NCBI GenBank assembly: GCA_027605045.1
Contig: JAQFWX010000002.1
Location: forward strand, 2,232,001 to 2,296,000
Direction of reading: 5' to 3'
DNA length: 64,000 nucleotides
Origin: Phallus indusiatus
Taxonomy: Eukaryota > Basidiomycota > Agaricomycetes > Phallales > Phallaceae
Of the stretch, positions 38,210-50,434 are shown piece after piece (position 1 is the stretch's first letter; each line of letters starts with the position of its first letter). The notes beneath the pieces are model-generated. The model saw nothing but the letters and a program-made list of their open reading frames with translations. It ran no database searches and had not been told where the DNA came from. A program made the translations under genes and the position numbers.

Positions 38210-40550
38210 ACGCTTTTGAGGCTGTTTACTTATATTTTCTATGGAGCTTGGAGACGGAAGCCGTTTTCCCCATTAAATTAGCACTATCAGGCTATATCAT
38301 TGACTATCAGACAATTATGTCCAATTATTTTTAATATTAACTTAAAGTCTGATAGAAGCCCGATAATTACTACGGTAGAACTTAAACATACACACAGCAA
38401 TTAGAATCACCCCTCCGATCAAGGAATAGTCAGAATAGCGTAACGTAGACCAGGTGGATCTGTCAAATTCCTAGGAACAGGGCTGTAATAAAAATTGGCG
38501 AACCATAGATGTTATAGTCGGCGCCCTACACCCCGGTACATACGCAGAGTCAGATGGTAAACCACACGCCGTGTTAGCAGCTAGGTCATTTTAGTACTAC
38601 TTCATTGCAAGGTGAAGTTTCTCAGCAACAGACTGTGTACAAGTAATTGGCAAGATGAGCAATGAATCGAGTAACAGCGCAACTTTGTAGCCTCCTCATC
38701 GGTGACTCGGATAGACGAGCGTCCCAGTGGCGCAATACTCTCAGCGTGTGTTTAACTCTCCGTGAGACCGTCCTAGGAATTCTATCAGCTCATTGAATAT
38801 ATCAATCACCCAAATGACCTGAAAAAATTCTCGGATCCTTTGGAGCAGATTGTCTATATCTAATATTGTTGAATCACATACGGGATGAATTATAAATCCG
38901 GGACTTCTACGATTACTGATAGAAGAAGGATCAGTGTAAATCATTAAATACACAAGCATACAATGGCCGAAATTTTTTATTTCATTATTTGATCGGGTTT
39001 CTCGGCTCACTGAAGATTATATCATAATTTTAACGTCTTCAAATTGCGAGTTTCGACAATATCATGTTTTATTTCAAACAGATTTTCCACACTAACATTT
39101 AGCATATATAATCATCCGCTGTATAACATTCAACAAAAATCATTGTATCCTAAATCTCAAGTTCATATTATTCTCTGAGTCATAGTGCTGAGCATGAGTC
39201 ATTAGCGTGTGAGTCAAATTATACCTCACGTTCACCGGACTGCCTCACGGTAGGTGTCGTGTACAAACACTGTCAGTTATTTCGTATCTCTAATCAACAT
39301 TCATTAGATCTTAATTTCACATCAGTACCTGATTATATCCACTTTGTGATCGAAGAATGTCGGAGTACTATCGCCACGTATTATCAGCCCTAAGAAGTTC
39401 AGAAGTCTCAATTTTTCTCAGCGGCTTGAAGTGGTCACTTGTGCTCTTGCTTGTTTCCTATGTTATAACCGGCTATGTAATTTGATATCTGTTTATGAGT
39501 CACCGCTACTATGACTAACAGGAAGGTATTTTGAGATCGTGACAATTGTTGAAAGAAAGAAAAAAACATGATTCAGTAGTTTAGTAATTCCTAGATAGCA
39601 CGCAATGTAATACGTTGTTTGAGCTCACTGAAATAAGATCTACTAGACATCAAAGACGGGTGCCACTATCAAGAAGACATTTAACGATCGATCGAGACAG
39701 GTTACCTTCTGACGCTCAGCGCTTTCTTGAGAGATACATATTTCAAATTGGATGGAGTAATATGCTGTAACAAATTTGCAATGTCTGGCATCACAATGAT
39801 CTCTGGCGGCCCTGGCTTACTGTACGACACAGCGGCCGGTGCATCGGCCGTATGTATATTATGCTAAATTAACTCAGACAAACTCACTGTAGCTGAGATG
39901 AATGCGAAGTACATTGCAGCACTCCACTGGGAATACCGGCCATCGAAAGAACACTCAGGGTATGTGGCATAGAGTCCGAGTCATGTCCTCTCCGACCTCA
40001 GCGTGCACTTGAATCGGCGCTAGTAGTCAAACTACGTATACGGCGATCATAGAGTGACTCATCCTGAATCACCTGACGGAGTCGTTGCACTGTGTATTTT
40101 TACACAGATGGTGAATTCATTGAAACAGGAAGGCGAATCTATTTATATTTTGGCGAACTAGTAATAACAGATCTTCCTCGGAGGATTCTTAGATGCGGTA
40201 TTTGACCGTACATTTTGCGTATGCAAGCAAAGTCCGAACAGGTAGATTGAGAGTATACTGGAGCTTATCGAATGGCCATATTCAGTTTTGGAAGTCACTG
40301 GGGCCGAACTGATATTCGACATAAAGTTCTCCGTATATGCTGCGTTTTGAGAGTATACATAATTTGAAACTATTGGACCAGTTTCAGAACCTGAGCTGAA
40401 CTGTATACTAAAACTTTTTTAAGCAGACCATGTTGAAAGTACAAGTGAATTACATAATCTTGACGCCGTAAGCTTCTGCTTAAGGCAATAACTTTTCTTT
40501 TTCCTTTCGAGAACCACAGTCTCTCAGTATATAAAAATCTTTTCATCGAT
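38210..40550. other. AT-rich intergenic region, no gene seen
   Basis: Short, unconserved open frames only. A 9-base inverted repeat CTATCAGAC...GTCTGATAG lies at 38304-38355. A block near 39900-40110 (GGGAATACCGGCCA and what follows) is similar to 41890-42060, showing that this part was duplicated together with the small-protein gene. Confidence 0.5.
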
Positions 40551-40556
40551 TTTGAT

Positions 40557-40711
40557 ACTCCTCAGTCGTTTTCTTTTCACGCTGAGGAGTAAGTGTCTAT
40601 TAATTAATAGTTTGTCCGTTGTTCACACAATTTCTTGTAGAGCTTAATTAATAGGTTTGTTCTAAATACAATAGTCGTTTTCTTTTCACGCTGAGGAAGC
40701 TTAATTAATAG
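40557..40711. repeat. Direct repeat of 25 bases with an inverted repeat and AATTAATAG boxes
   Basis: The 25-base sequence beginning AGTCGTTTTCTTTTCACG occurs at 40564-40588 and again, unchanged, at 40673-40697. The first copy is flanked by ACTCCTCAG (40557-40565) and CTGAGGAGT (40583-40591), a perfect 9-base hairpin stem. TTAATTAATAG-type boxes follow at about 40600, 40643 and 40700. No coding role is visible. Confidence 0.6.
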
Positions 40712-41043
40712 TTATAATATGTCCGCTGTCGAACAACAGACCATGTATTAGGCTTGGAGTTCTTCGCTCTTCGTTAGGAGAAATGAGACCAAAACCTGAA
40801 TTTCGAAACACAACAAAACTATGCGCACAAGTATCACCATGTGTTTCAATTATCGAGTCATTCTACTGACCTATACTTATATCCTACCGCAGCATGCACA
40901 ATTTTTATGAAACGGTTAATATTTCTACCACAGCACGCACAAATTGAAATACAACATAAGTCGCGTCAGACTACGCTTAAACTCGGGCACCATCACAGAG
41001 AAATCGTTTTCAACAGTGACTCGACCTGATCCAGCGACTTATT

Positions 41044-41319
41044 TCAACGTCGCTCGTGAACGATTACCCGACGGCCTTTTCCAGAGACAAAGTTATCTGG
41101 GTAGTTCACATCAAGAGACGACCATTTAAATACCTGGGGTTTCCTTTTAAGACGCAGGACTACTTTTGAAAAGCGGCTGAGAAATTTTCTCAATAACCCC
41201 TTGGAATGTTTCTTTTCCTTCTGTACACTTTTTTTGGGGTTTGAGGAAGTGCCAAAACCGACTTGTTTGATAGAGTCCCAGTATGTGTCATTAGCGGAAT
41301 GAGGAGCATGGAGAGGCAT
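41044..41319 (-). CDS. Small basic protein of unknown function, paralogue B
   Basis: A frame of 91 codons starts MPLHAPHSANDTYWDSIKQ, the conserved N-terminus shared with 37928-38158. A Lys-rich middle follows (KKSVQKEKKHSKGLLRKF). The alignment with paralogue A extends to KPQ, where both genes have a possible GT donor (here GTATTT). Residues after that point do not match, so the reading frame after about codon 60 may be intron. The two genes also share 3' flanking sequence (around 37690-37740 and 40850-40910) and lie in the same orientation, so this is a tandem duplication. Function unknown. Confidence 0.45.
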   Translation of the reverse strand: MPLHAPHSANDTYWDSIKQVGFGTSSNPKKSVQKEKKHSKGLLRKFLSRFSKVVLRLKRKPQVFKWSSLDVNYPDNFVSGKGRRVIVHERR

Positions 41320-42905
41320 GTTTATGGGGAGGTTCGAATAGTTATGAATGGCGATGTTTTCACTTAGCTGAGAGCTCTGAAGTCAGTTTACTTATATTGT
41401 TCCATAGAATCTAAAAATTGACTGGATTCAAAGAAGGAAAAAGCCCACTCTCGAGCAATCTAATTTGTTCAATCTTCGAACTTGACGGGAGCGAGATAAT
41501 TAGTCATACAGCGCAGTTCGGCTCCAAACCGAATACACCAAGTCAGATAGTCTATCGCAGTTTAACCGACCAGTTCGGAACCGGTTTGGACCTACATTGC
41601 CACAGAATTGAACAGTCATGGGACCGAACCGAATTACCGGTGTCATAAGGATCTTTACCGATCGATAAAAAAATCAATGACGTGCAACAACGTGGTATAT
41701 TTTCATTTGGGTCGACGGGCCGCCGATATTCTTGAAGAAATGGAAAGAAGTTCACTTCCATAAGGTTTAGCTTTGGAATGACGTCCAGCGCTGCGATACA
41801 AAACCGGTTTGTTGTGGCTGTATATTACGTTACTGAGTTCAGATAAAGCTTACTTTGGTTGAGATATGCAGATGCGTGGAGACATTGAAACACCTTGCTG
41901 GGAATACCGGCCAGCGATAGGAGCTGAGAAGAATATCATGTAGCATAGAACCATGTTCTTCCGACCTTGATGTGTATTTGCATCGGCCAAAAGTAAGCCA
42001 GGGCCATCAATGATCCTTGATGAGCTACTTTGAATCATCCGACAGCGTCTTTTGCGCGTAAGATATATTAAAATAACTATCGTTAGCAACAAAGTACTTA
42101 CCTAGGGTGCAGAGACCGAGAGGCGAGTGTTATCACGAATAAATTCTGACGAGTCATCTTTGTGCAATACATTAGCCTTACCCATGAGATGGTATTTGAG
42201 TTTGTACATTAGTATTATCTAAATATAATTCATATTTGAGTCATTCAAACGTGGAAATAAACACAGATTTTACCCCCTAAATTTGCAAGTAATATACCTT
42301 CAGGCATTACGAACTTGAGCAAAGCACGGTCTCCAAGTTACGTTCCTGAAAAATGTATTAATGAAGCTTCTTTATCTCAAAATATGTAAGTTTCTTTTAT
42401 CTTACCACAACCGAGTGCGCAATGAGAAGAGGTATTAGTGCGGTGGTAACGTTAATGCTCGCGGCTATCTCGATGTGTTTGACTCATATTATTGCGCTAT
42501 TCAGGGTTCTTTAACTTCGACTGGATGAACTATCGCAAGTCCATATCGAGAATAAGAGATAACGCCATTGTGGAAGAAGTGGACATGAACACTGGACAGT
42601 GACTCATCTAATCAGTCACCACACGGTCATCCGCAACCAGATTATGCTGAGTTGATGGTTCTAACTTCTTCTGACTCGGAAAAAAACTCACGTGCACTTT
42701 TGAATTCTTTCTTGGACTTAATTTGAACGTCCGAAAGTCGCGGGCGCTTCGCTTTTCTCTCTCAAACCACCATCATCTCCACAACTCGCGTCACCAAGAA
42801 CTCAGCGTCAAGCTCACACGCACACTACATCGTTATACCTCTGTCTTGTTCTTTTTTGCGCCCAAATTTACCAACAACAACAACAACCTTCTAAATCAAT
42901 AAACA
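41320..42905. other. Intergenic; duplicated block and histone H4 upstream region
   Basis: A minus-strand frame at 41850-42092 starts with a hydrophobic stretch (MLLTIVILIYL) and includes the block duplicated near 39900-40110, but its counterpart is not open, so I do not call it a gene. Around 41500-41640 short CGGTTCGG/CCGAACC-type motifs recur. The last 150 bases before 42906 are rich in C and T, common before fungal histone genes. No TATA box was found. Confidence 0.4.
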
Positions 42906-43468
<563 letters not shown>

Positions 43469-43722
43469 GCAAACCATGAATATGATGTCTTGGCATTGTA
43501 CTGTAACTTGTAATTACTTTCTTGTGGTGTGTGCATGTAAGGCTACGAAAGACTTTTAATTTTATTACATCGAGCAATAGAGAGAAAAATACAGACAAGC
43601 AACAGAAGAGTACAATCAGCGCAGATACAAGTACTACTAAATCTACCCAAAAAAGGAAAAAGAAAGTAGTGTTTGTATATGCACATACACAAATGTTTGG
43701 GGGTATTGCAAAGAAAAGAAAA

Positions 43723-45751
43723 TTATGATGAAGCTTCGACACCGTGCAGTTCATCAATTTCCAATTCGCGTAATGCACGTCTGCCTTGTTTCACCCAATG
43801 TGCGAAAACGTCTTTATCTTGAAACCAGAACTGAGAAGGCGGTAGGGAATTGAATAGGAAATTGGGTTCTTGAAACGACGAGGGGGAAGAATTGATAACA
43901 GATGGTGTCATGGAAGAGGAAGAGGAAGACGGAACCGAAGCGAATCCATCTGACAATTTCATCCTTTTCGTTCTCTGTCTCTGTCTCTCAACTTCAATAT
44001 CCACCAAAATATCTTCCTCCTCTTCCTCTTCAAAATGAGAGTGCCGTCGTTTAGAATTTACGCTGGCCTCAGAAATAGATTGAGAATTGGGATTAGAATT
44101 CGGTAGTGATTGCGATAATCCGGGGATAGGCATATCTTGAATATCTTGAGATGAGAACGACATGACATCGCAATAAGACGTGGAAGATTGACTACATGAT
44201 GATTTTTCGGGGGTTGAAGATGGTTCCAATGTTTCAGCATTTATTTCCCCCGTAGCGGCTTGTTGAGCGTCATTCTCGGTCCGGGTAGCAAGAGTGTCTT
44301 CACCGTTTATAGTAGTCCACGGACCTCGATTTCGGAGCCAGCTACATACATTGGACTGATATTTTAGTTCTTCTAGTATGCCGATGGCTGCTAAGAGTGT
44401 TTCGTCCAGGACGACGGATGTGTCCGAATCAGAGGTAGATTCAAGTGGTGAAGTTGACGGTAGTAAGGGATTTGTAGGATTAGAGCTAGGTTGTTGTCCG
44501 TCAATGTGGTCAATGGGATCGGATGGATTTGGAAGATGGTCAGTTTGTTCTGGTCTCTCGTTTTCCTGAAGTTCGCTCAACGGTCTCCCAGTGGGAAACT
44601 CGCCATTAGATATTTTTTCTTCTGAATATTCCAAAGTATCAGTTATCGAAGTGACTTTTTCAACTTCGACAACCTCAGTCTCGGTGTTCTTAGTGTCATC
44701 GTTCTCGGGAGATACGGAAATTCTCTCCAGTGTTTTTTGAGACCGACTCCGACTCCAAGATTTGACAACCCGGATATTTTCTTTCCAGCTACTTTCGTCA
44801 TACTCCTGTACGCAAAGATGATTCCAAGGCTGCAGTCGGGCTTTTAATGGAGAGTCGTCAAGTAGTAGGGTAGATAACGAAGAATGGGTATGTTCAAGGT
44901 CGACGGGTGAACTATTTGATTCCGAGTTTGATGAAATGTCATTGTCGTCGGAAGTGTGAAGAATAGGGAGGAGTTCTGGAGGTGGCGGTATTCGAGAGCT
45001 AGTCTCCGTCCATACTTTTTCGAGGTTTTTGGTAGTTTGGACTTTTCGGGCTACGAGGAACCGATAAAAAAAATTAAAAAAAGAAGGTTCCTCCAATAAC
45101 CAAATGAAAATGCGTACAATAATCTGCCTGCGAAAGACCAAGAGTATCCCGTGCCCAGACTGCGAAAAATCTATCATCGGTACGAAAAGCAGGGGGTCCC
45201 GTCTCCGTCGGTGCAGGTTGTCCTTCCTCTCGTGGAAAACACAATCTCAACATATCTCGAACCGAATGGGGTTGTGCTGAACTCCAGACCATGACATCCA
45301 GCCATCTACGCGTTACAGGGTGAAATAAGTATTGTCTAAAGCTGGGAAGATATGGTCTAGGGTATGTGGTACGGCTTGGGGCTGGTGATGCATCTGAATA
45401 TATCTGATATGTTGAACGAAAGGGACGCGATTGTGGTCGTAAACGATATAACAATGTCCCGTTGAGGTCTAGAACGAGTAGTTTTCGAGTAGGATGGGAT
45501 ATTCGACGAGATGGTTGTAAAGATGTTGATAGATATGCCTCCGTTATTTCTTGGACGGTCTGACTCGGTGTTTGAGTGGCAGCGCCCAGATGTTGCTTTT
45601 TGTAGCCTCGGGAATCGTAATGACTTGTGTTGTTACGACGATGTTTATTTTTGTTTCTGGGATGTTTGTATCTGAGAGGCGGAGGAGAATGAGGAGGTCT
45701 GTCGAGGTCTGTGTGATCCAGGGTTCTGTGTTCGGTGTCATCGGTGGTCAT
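43723..45751 (-). CDS. FCP1/NIF-domain (HAD-type) phosphatase-like protein
   Basis: Two exons (45118-45751 and 43723-45050, intron 45051-45117 with GTACGC donor) give 653 residues. The start was taken at the first ATG, MTTDDTEHRT. After a basic, disordered N-terminus, residues 90-100 read KLLVLDLNGTL, the motif I position of the NLI-interacting-factor/FCP1 phosphatase fold. VMVWSSAQPHSV (motif II-like) follows. After the splice come RKVQTTKNLEKVW and LLLDDSPLKARLQPWNHLCV, the motif IV-like acidic pair. The C-terminal half is Ser/Glu/Pro-rich and probably disordered, with an EEEEEED patch and a KRRHSH basic patch, suggesting a nuclear protein. FCP1-type enzymes dephosphorylate Ser/Thr, often of the RNA polymerase II tail. 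Here the usual DxDGT is DLNGT, so the second Asp, the general acid, is Asn and activity may be low or absent. Confidence 0.85.
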
Positions 45752-46289
45752 GGCGTGAAACGGCGAACACTTTGATTGAAAAAGCAAAGGGTCGTGTTAG
45801 ATCGATTAACTAATCAGAACCACGGCACACGCGTTGGCTGCGTAAGCCCGCGTGCGTAATCTACTTGGTCACACCAGCTGGTGTTCTTTAAGCGCGTATC
45901 CTCGTACGTCGTCTACGAGTAATATCAACCAGTGCTAGTCAGTGCTCTATCATGATACAGCCACGCATGTCACTAGTCACTGCCCAAGGACGTCGTTCAT
46001 GCATTCATGTACCGTCCAGAAATTAATCCTCTCAGCTCAGAGCTGCAACCCACGGAGCTTTTTGCAAGCGATAGAGAAGACACGAAGGAGATGGTGACTC
46101 ATTTAAGGACTCTCTAGCTGATATCCGTCACGGTTCGTTTGTTATCTATTTGCCGCTTTGAAACCGGTACATTCTCAACTAAGCTCATCCTCATTCATTT
46201 TCAAATACTTTGGTGATACCTACAGTAGATTGCATCTGGATATCACGTACATTCTTAACTAAACTCATCCTCATTCGGGTTCAGACCGT
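45752..46289. other. Intergenic, probable promoter side of the phosphatase-like gene
   Basis: No open frame of note. The stretch separates the phosphatase-like gene from a retrotransposon fragment. ACTAAACTCATCCTCATTC-like blocks occur twice (about 46178 and 46258), a short direct repeat of about 80 bases spacing. Confidence 0.4.
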
Positions 46290-47160
46290 TTGGGTAAGCA
46301 TACTGTGGGTTTATCCTGTCGTGCACGATGTGGTTGGAGATTGACAAATCGCGCAGCTTCTCTTTGACGCATTTCGTCGAGCAGTAACGTTGGCTGTGCT
46401 ACGCGTGTGTGCACACTGTATTCAGGGATTCTGTGGATGTTGTCCTCATAGAACCACGTGTGGCTCGGGCTGCTGCTCTTCGTATGTGTATGTGTTCTAG
46501 TTTCCTTGCAAATCTCATCGATCCTGATGCACGTGTAGCAGTAGCAGTTGGTTTTCGATGAACCGGTCGGCTCCAGATACTTGCGGGTATAACTCCCGCC
46601 TTGTACTGCAGACGCTTGCCATGCGTGGGTGTTTCATTTGTAAGACGTGCCGTCTGGGCTGCATGGTCCCGTCCAAGCCTTTGGCGTACACATTAGCCTG
46701 CTGTTCTTCGAATCTCAGCTCCTGATCCAATTTACTCGTTCCAAGGCGCGGCTTCATGGTCTCGGGGACGAGTCAACGTCTGCACACGAGTGTCTTGCGG
46801 TTTTAATTCCAGAAGCTTCGGCTTTAGACATCTCGAAGCTAGATCTATGAGGTTCAACCCATTCCCGAGCGCATCAAACATGCGCTGGAACCCTTTGTGC
46901 TGCAGAAGGTTTTGCCAGTAGCCAGGTATGCTACCTCATCTGCAAATTCTGTTCCCAACTCATCTTCTCTCTTGCGTGGGACTACGACCAGTCCCGATTT
47001 GTAGATCTCGTAGCAAAAGATAGAGATGATGGGGCTTCTTGGTCAGTATGTAATCGTCAAACGTAAGTCGTGTTATTCTTCCTGCGAGTGTTTCAGTAAA
47101 GTAATCGGTGTACTCTATAGGGATTCCACGCTGACCTATGTAGCACATTGAATTTCTGCA
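46290..47160 (-). mobile_element. Non-LTR retrotransposon fragment (reverse transcriptase region)
   Basis: On the minus strand, 47148-46960 encodes QRGIPIEYTDYFTETLAG and RLTFDDYI, matching the RT finger/palm segment before motif A. Then, after a deletion, ADEVAYLATGKT (near 46920) corresponds to ADDVAYLVTAGKT of the copy at 12720-14940. From about 46960 to 46300 the nucleotide sequence parallels about 14290-13660. The catalytic Asp pair is AD-E here and frames are interrupted, so it is inactive. The 5' part and the RNase H end are missing. Confidence 0.7.
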
Positions 47161-47470
47161 AAAAACACTGGCATTAGAACAACCACGTCCCGCTACTGTT
47201 GCCGAATTTGGTGATTCATCTGGGTATCACCTACGTGTTCCTAACTTGAAGAAGAATTCACATACAACACACCAATTAGAACAAGACAACCAGAAAAGGT
47301 ATGATATTTTAAATGAAAGGTGAGGAATTTAACAAGTTCAAAAGTTCAAAAGCAAATTTCAAAACGATTTCCTTTCCTCCTCCAACTGAATTATTAAGCT
47401 AGAACTTGTGTAAGTAAGTACGATATCGAGCATAAAAGTTTGCTTAAGAGGTGCATACTAATAGGAAGTT
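47161..47470. other. Intergenic, 3' flank of the repetitive secreted protein
   Basis: No gene seen. The sequence becomes AT-rich towards the stop codon at 47471. Confidence 0.4.
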
Positions 47471-48976
47471 TCAAAGATCCGAGTAAAAAACACCTGCTGT
47501 ACCCGTTGGAAGCTCTGTTCCTGTCACGATGATAGTACCTGTTGGGAGCTCCGTCGCCGTCACGATGATAGGGAAAGTACCCGTTGGATCCTCCGTCGCT
47601 GTCTCAATGGGCTCTCCGTACTCCTCAGTGCCTGTCGGTATCTCGGTGGCCGACTCTATAGGTCCCCCAAACTGAAACGTGCCAGTCGGTTCAAAACTTG
47701 CGGATTCGGTGGGTAGTAGTCCTCCGGATTCAAAGAAACCCGTTGACTCTATCGTAGGTGTTGACTCTACTATAGCTGTTGAATAGGCTATAGGTGTTGA
47801 CTCTACAATAATAGGTGTCGAAACTCCATACGTCGGAATGAACGTTCCATTTGAGAACCCAGTAGGCTCTATCGAGATCGGGATCGTCGTGACGTTAGGG
47901 AATCCCGTAGGCTCAAACGAGATTGAAGTCCCGTTAGGGAATCCAGTAGGCTCGAACGAAATCGACGTTCCATTAGGAAATCCAGTAGGCTGAAAGAAGA
48001 TCGACGTTCCGTTGGGAAACCCAGTAGGTTCTCCGATAGGCACGCCGGAGATAGTCGTCACATTAGGAAACCCAGTTGGCTGTCCGAAAATCGACGTGCC
48101 GTTGGGAAATCCAGTTGGCTCTCCAAAGATTGACGTGCCGTTGGGAAACCCAGTAGGCTCACCGATAGGCACGCCGGAGATAGTCGTCACATTAGGAAAT
48201 CCAGTTGGCTGTCCGAAGATTGACGTTCCGTTGGGAAATCCAGTAGGCTCTCCGATAGGCACTCCGGAGATAGTGGTCACATTAGGGAACCCAGTTGGCT
48301 GTCCGAAAATCGACGTGCCGTTGGGAAACCCAGTAGGCTCACCGATAGGCACTCCGGAGATAGTTGTCACATTAGGGAACCCAGTTGGCTGTCTGAAAAT
48401 CGACGTGCCGTTGGGAAATCCAGTTGGCTCTCCAAAGATTGACGTTCCGTTGGGAAACCCAGTAGGTTCACTGATGGGCACGCCGGAGATAGTGGTCACA
48501 TTAGGGAACCCAGTTGGCTCTCCGAAAATCGACGTTCCGTTGGGAAACCCAGTAGGCTCTCCGATAGGCACTCCGGAGATAGTCGTCACATTAGGGAACC
48601 CAGTAGGTTCCACAATTGCCGTGCCATTGGGTCCATACGGCTCAGTCACTGTAACAACTGTCGGTTTAGCAAAGATTTTAGTTACCGTTTTGTGGCTTCC
48701 TCGTCTTTATATATATGACACTTACATATGGCTAAAAGAGTGGGTAAATTTCTATCTCAAAAAAAAAAAAGAAAAGAATAGACGTCTCGAAACTTACTGA
48801 CGAAACTAGTCTCAACTCCCTCTGAAAGGCAGTCATCAGAAAAAGTTCATTTCCCATGCGGAGACGTGGTGCTTACTGGTTTTATGCTCGTGGGGGATAT
48901 GTGTGAATGGAGACGCCAGCACTTCAGAGTATTGAGAAGCAACAGTGGCTAAAAAGAGCATCCAAAGCTTCTGCAT
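47471..48976 (-). CDS. Secreted repetitive protein rich in N-glycosylation sequons
   Basis: Three exons (48877-48976, 48798-48821, 47471-48657) splice to 436 residues. The start gives a signal peptide, MQKLWMLFLATVASQYSEVLA. After a short mature N-terminus the protein consists of repeats of about 30 residues built from EPTGFPNGTSIFG and QPTGFPNVTTISGVPIG. Each half carries an N-x-T sequon (NGT, NVT), so the protein should be heavily glycosylated. The last third is lower-complexity Thr/Glu/Pro (ESTPI, ATELPTGT). No cysteines are seen in the repeats, and no GPI signal or transmembrane segment closes the C-terminus. It may be a cell-wall, matrix or surface-coating protein; the function is inferred only from composition. 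A TATA-like box lies about 100 bases upstream. The repeats are nearly identical in DNA, so copy number may vary between strains. Confidence 0.72.
47860..48620 (-). repeat. Coding minisatellite, unit about 90 bases (with half units)
   Basis: Units starting near CCAGTAGGCTCTCCGATAGG recur at a spacing of about 90 bases, with 36-39-base half units where PNGT and PNVT versions alternate. Adjacent units differ by only a few bases, and all indels keep the frame. The antisense strand is open across the array simply because of the repeat composition. Confidence 0.85.
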
Positions 48977-49073
48977 TTTTTCAATGGAGATGGTAACAGC
49001 AACGAGCACGAAGATAGATTTAAAAGTGAGAGTTAGAAGTTGAGTTCTGCTTTATTTTGGGTATTGTTTGAAC

Positions 49074-49083
49074 CTTTATATAT
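49074..49083 (-). promoter_or_regulatory. TATA box of the repetitive secreted protein gene
   Basis: Reads TATATAAAGG on the minus strand about 100 bases before the ATG at 48976, a usual place for a strongly expressed fungal secreted-protein gene. Confidence 0.5.
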
Positions 49084-50434
49084 TCTGGCCCATGGAAGAT
49101 TTCTGCGGGCCCTAAAGGGGTTAATTTCTAAGCAAAAAAAGTGCCACGATTGTCGAGATTGTTTCGTGAGTGCACGGTGAGTCTTCGCTAGTAGGTTTAC
49201 TCAAACCGGGCATATCATTAGACTCGGTACATGGTCTTCTTTTCACAACACGCCGGATGGTCCGACTCTGTTGTTCGATTAGAGGTGGTCTTTTCAAAAA
49301 ATGTGCTGGCTGTTTACACAGTACAGCAATTGTATTTTTTTCCTCCGGGTTCCGCAACCGACCGGAGGAATGTATTGCCAATGATGAAAAACCACAGACT
49401 TTGACTCTTACAATTTCATGTTTTTTAAAGCTCTCACCAATTATAATTTGGTCAAGATCGTTTTCTGTACTGAAATTTTGTAAATCCTTTTACTTGACAC
49501 TCAAAGTAATGGTTCCAAGTTGGACAATCCGATAAGGAAACCGCATGACGTGAGATGAGGCTGTGCTCATGGAGACTTCGCAGAAGAAACAATTTGGTAA
49601 TAATAGCTTTCAATCTACCGATAAGGCTGTTACTTCCCAAAGTGATTAGCATGTTAATGAGGACGGATCTGACGGCCAACATGAGATCGAAGCTGGTGAC
49701 CTCTTTCATTATAGCGTGAGGAGCATCGATGAGAAAATACTTGCTGTAAATCATACATATTATTTCAAATGTCCAAGGAATTCTCCCTCATATAGCCAAT
49801 GAAATGCAGGAGTGGCGATAGTTTTTCGAGTGTCCAACCTGATAAGCTTAAGAAGTCCAAAAGCTTGCGGTCCTGAGATTGACAGATCGAACATCGACCT
49901 CAGGCTTGGAAGTCGGTCCAGGTACACCGACGCTTCAAACTTCGAGCCTCAGCTAATTTCACAACCTTGATCATGTTTGCGCAGTATTTCATTAGCTTGA
50001 TAAATAGCCTAAAATTCGATCAATTCCGATAGAGGAGATCAAGTAGATTTGTAAATTGAATGAAACGTCAAGTAAATGACTGCGGGAGATCATGCATTAT
50101 AATTCCTTCTAATTTGATATTATTTTGTCCGATATTTTAATTGTTATGACAACAGCTTAACGTCACCATCATTACTTCTTTAACACAGCTACCAAGACTA
50201 ATCTGATTCCATGCCTCATGTTTTTTTTTTTTCCGTGACGAAGAAGAGAGGGACAAGTTGCACGTTCATACGAAGCTGAAGGATTATCATGGTTTATTGA
50301 ACATGCTGTAGAAATTACGAATTGGAGGGTGTGTAACAAGAAAGGGTCTTATCGAATGGAAAGAAAAACGACAGCTCGGGATTAAAAGAAGGGTAGACGG
50401 TGTTAAGGGAAAGGGGAAGTAGGATTTAAAATAT
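49084..50434. other. Intergenic, no secure gene
   Basis: Only short unconserved frames. From about 50011 to 50110 the sequence matches 53570-53660, which lies at the same distance downstream of the second protease gene. It marks the left edge of the protease/cellulase tandem duplication. Confidence 0.5.

Noticed and set aside
38304..38355. Inverted repeat CTATCAGAC/GTCTGATAG as a possible MITE
   Set aside because: The stem is only 9 bases, with no target-site duplication and no second copy seen in the window.
41850..42092. Minus-strand frame with hydrophobic N-terminus (MLLTIVILIYL)
   Set aside because: Part of it is duplicated near 39900-40110, but there the frame is not open, so coding is not supported.
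49452..49754. Minus-strand frame of 100 codons
   Set aside because: No domain, no splice-supported extension and no second copy to test conservation.
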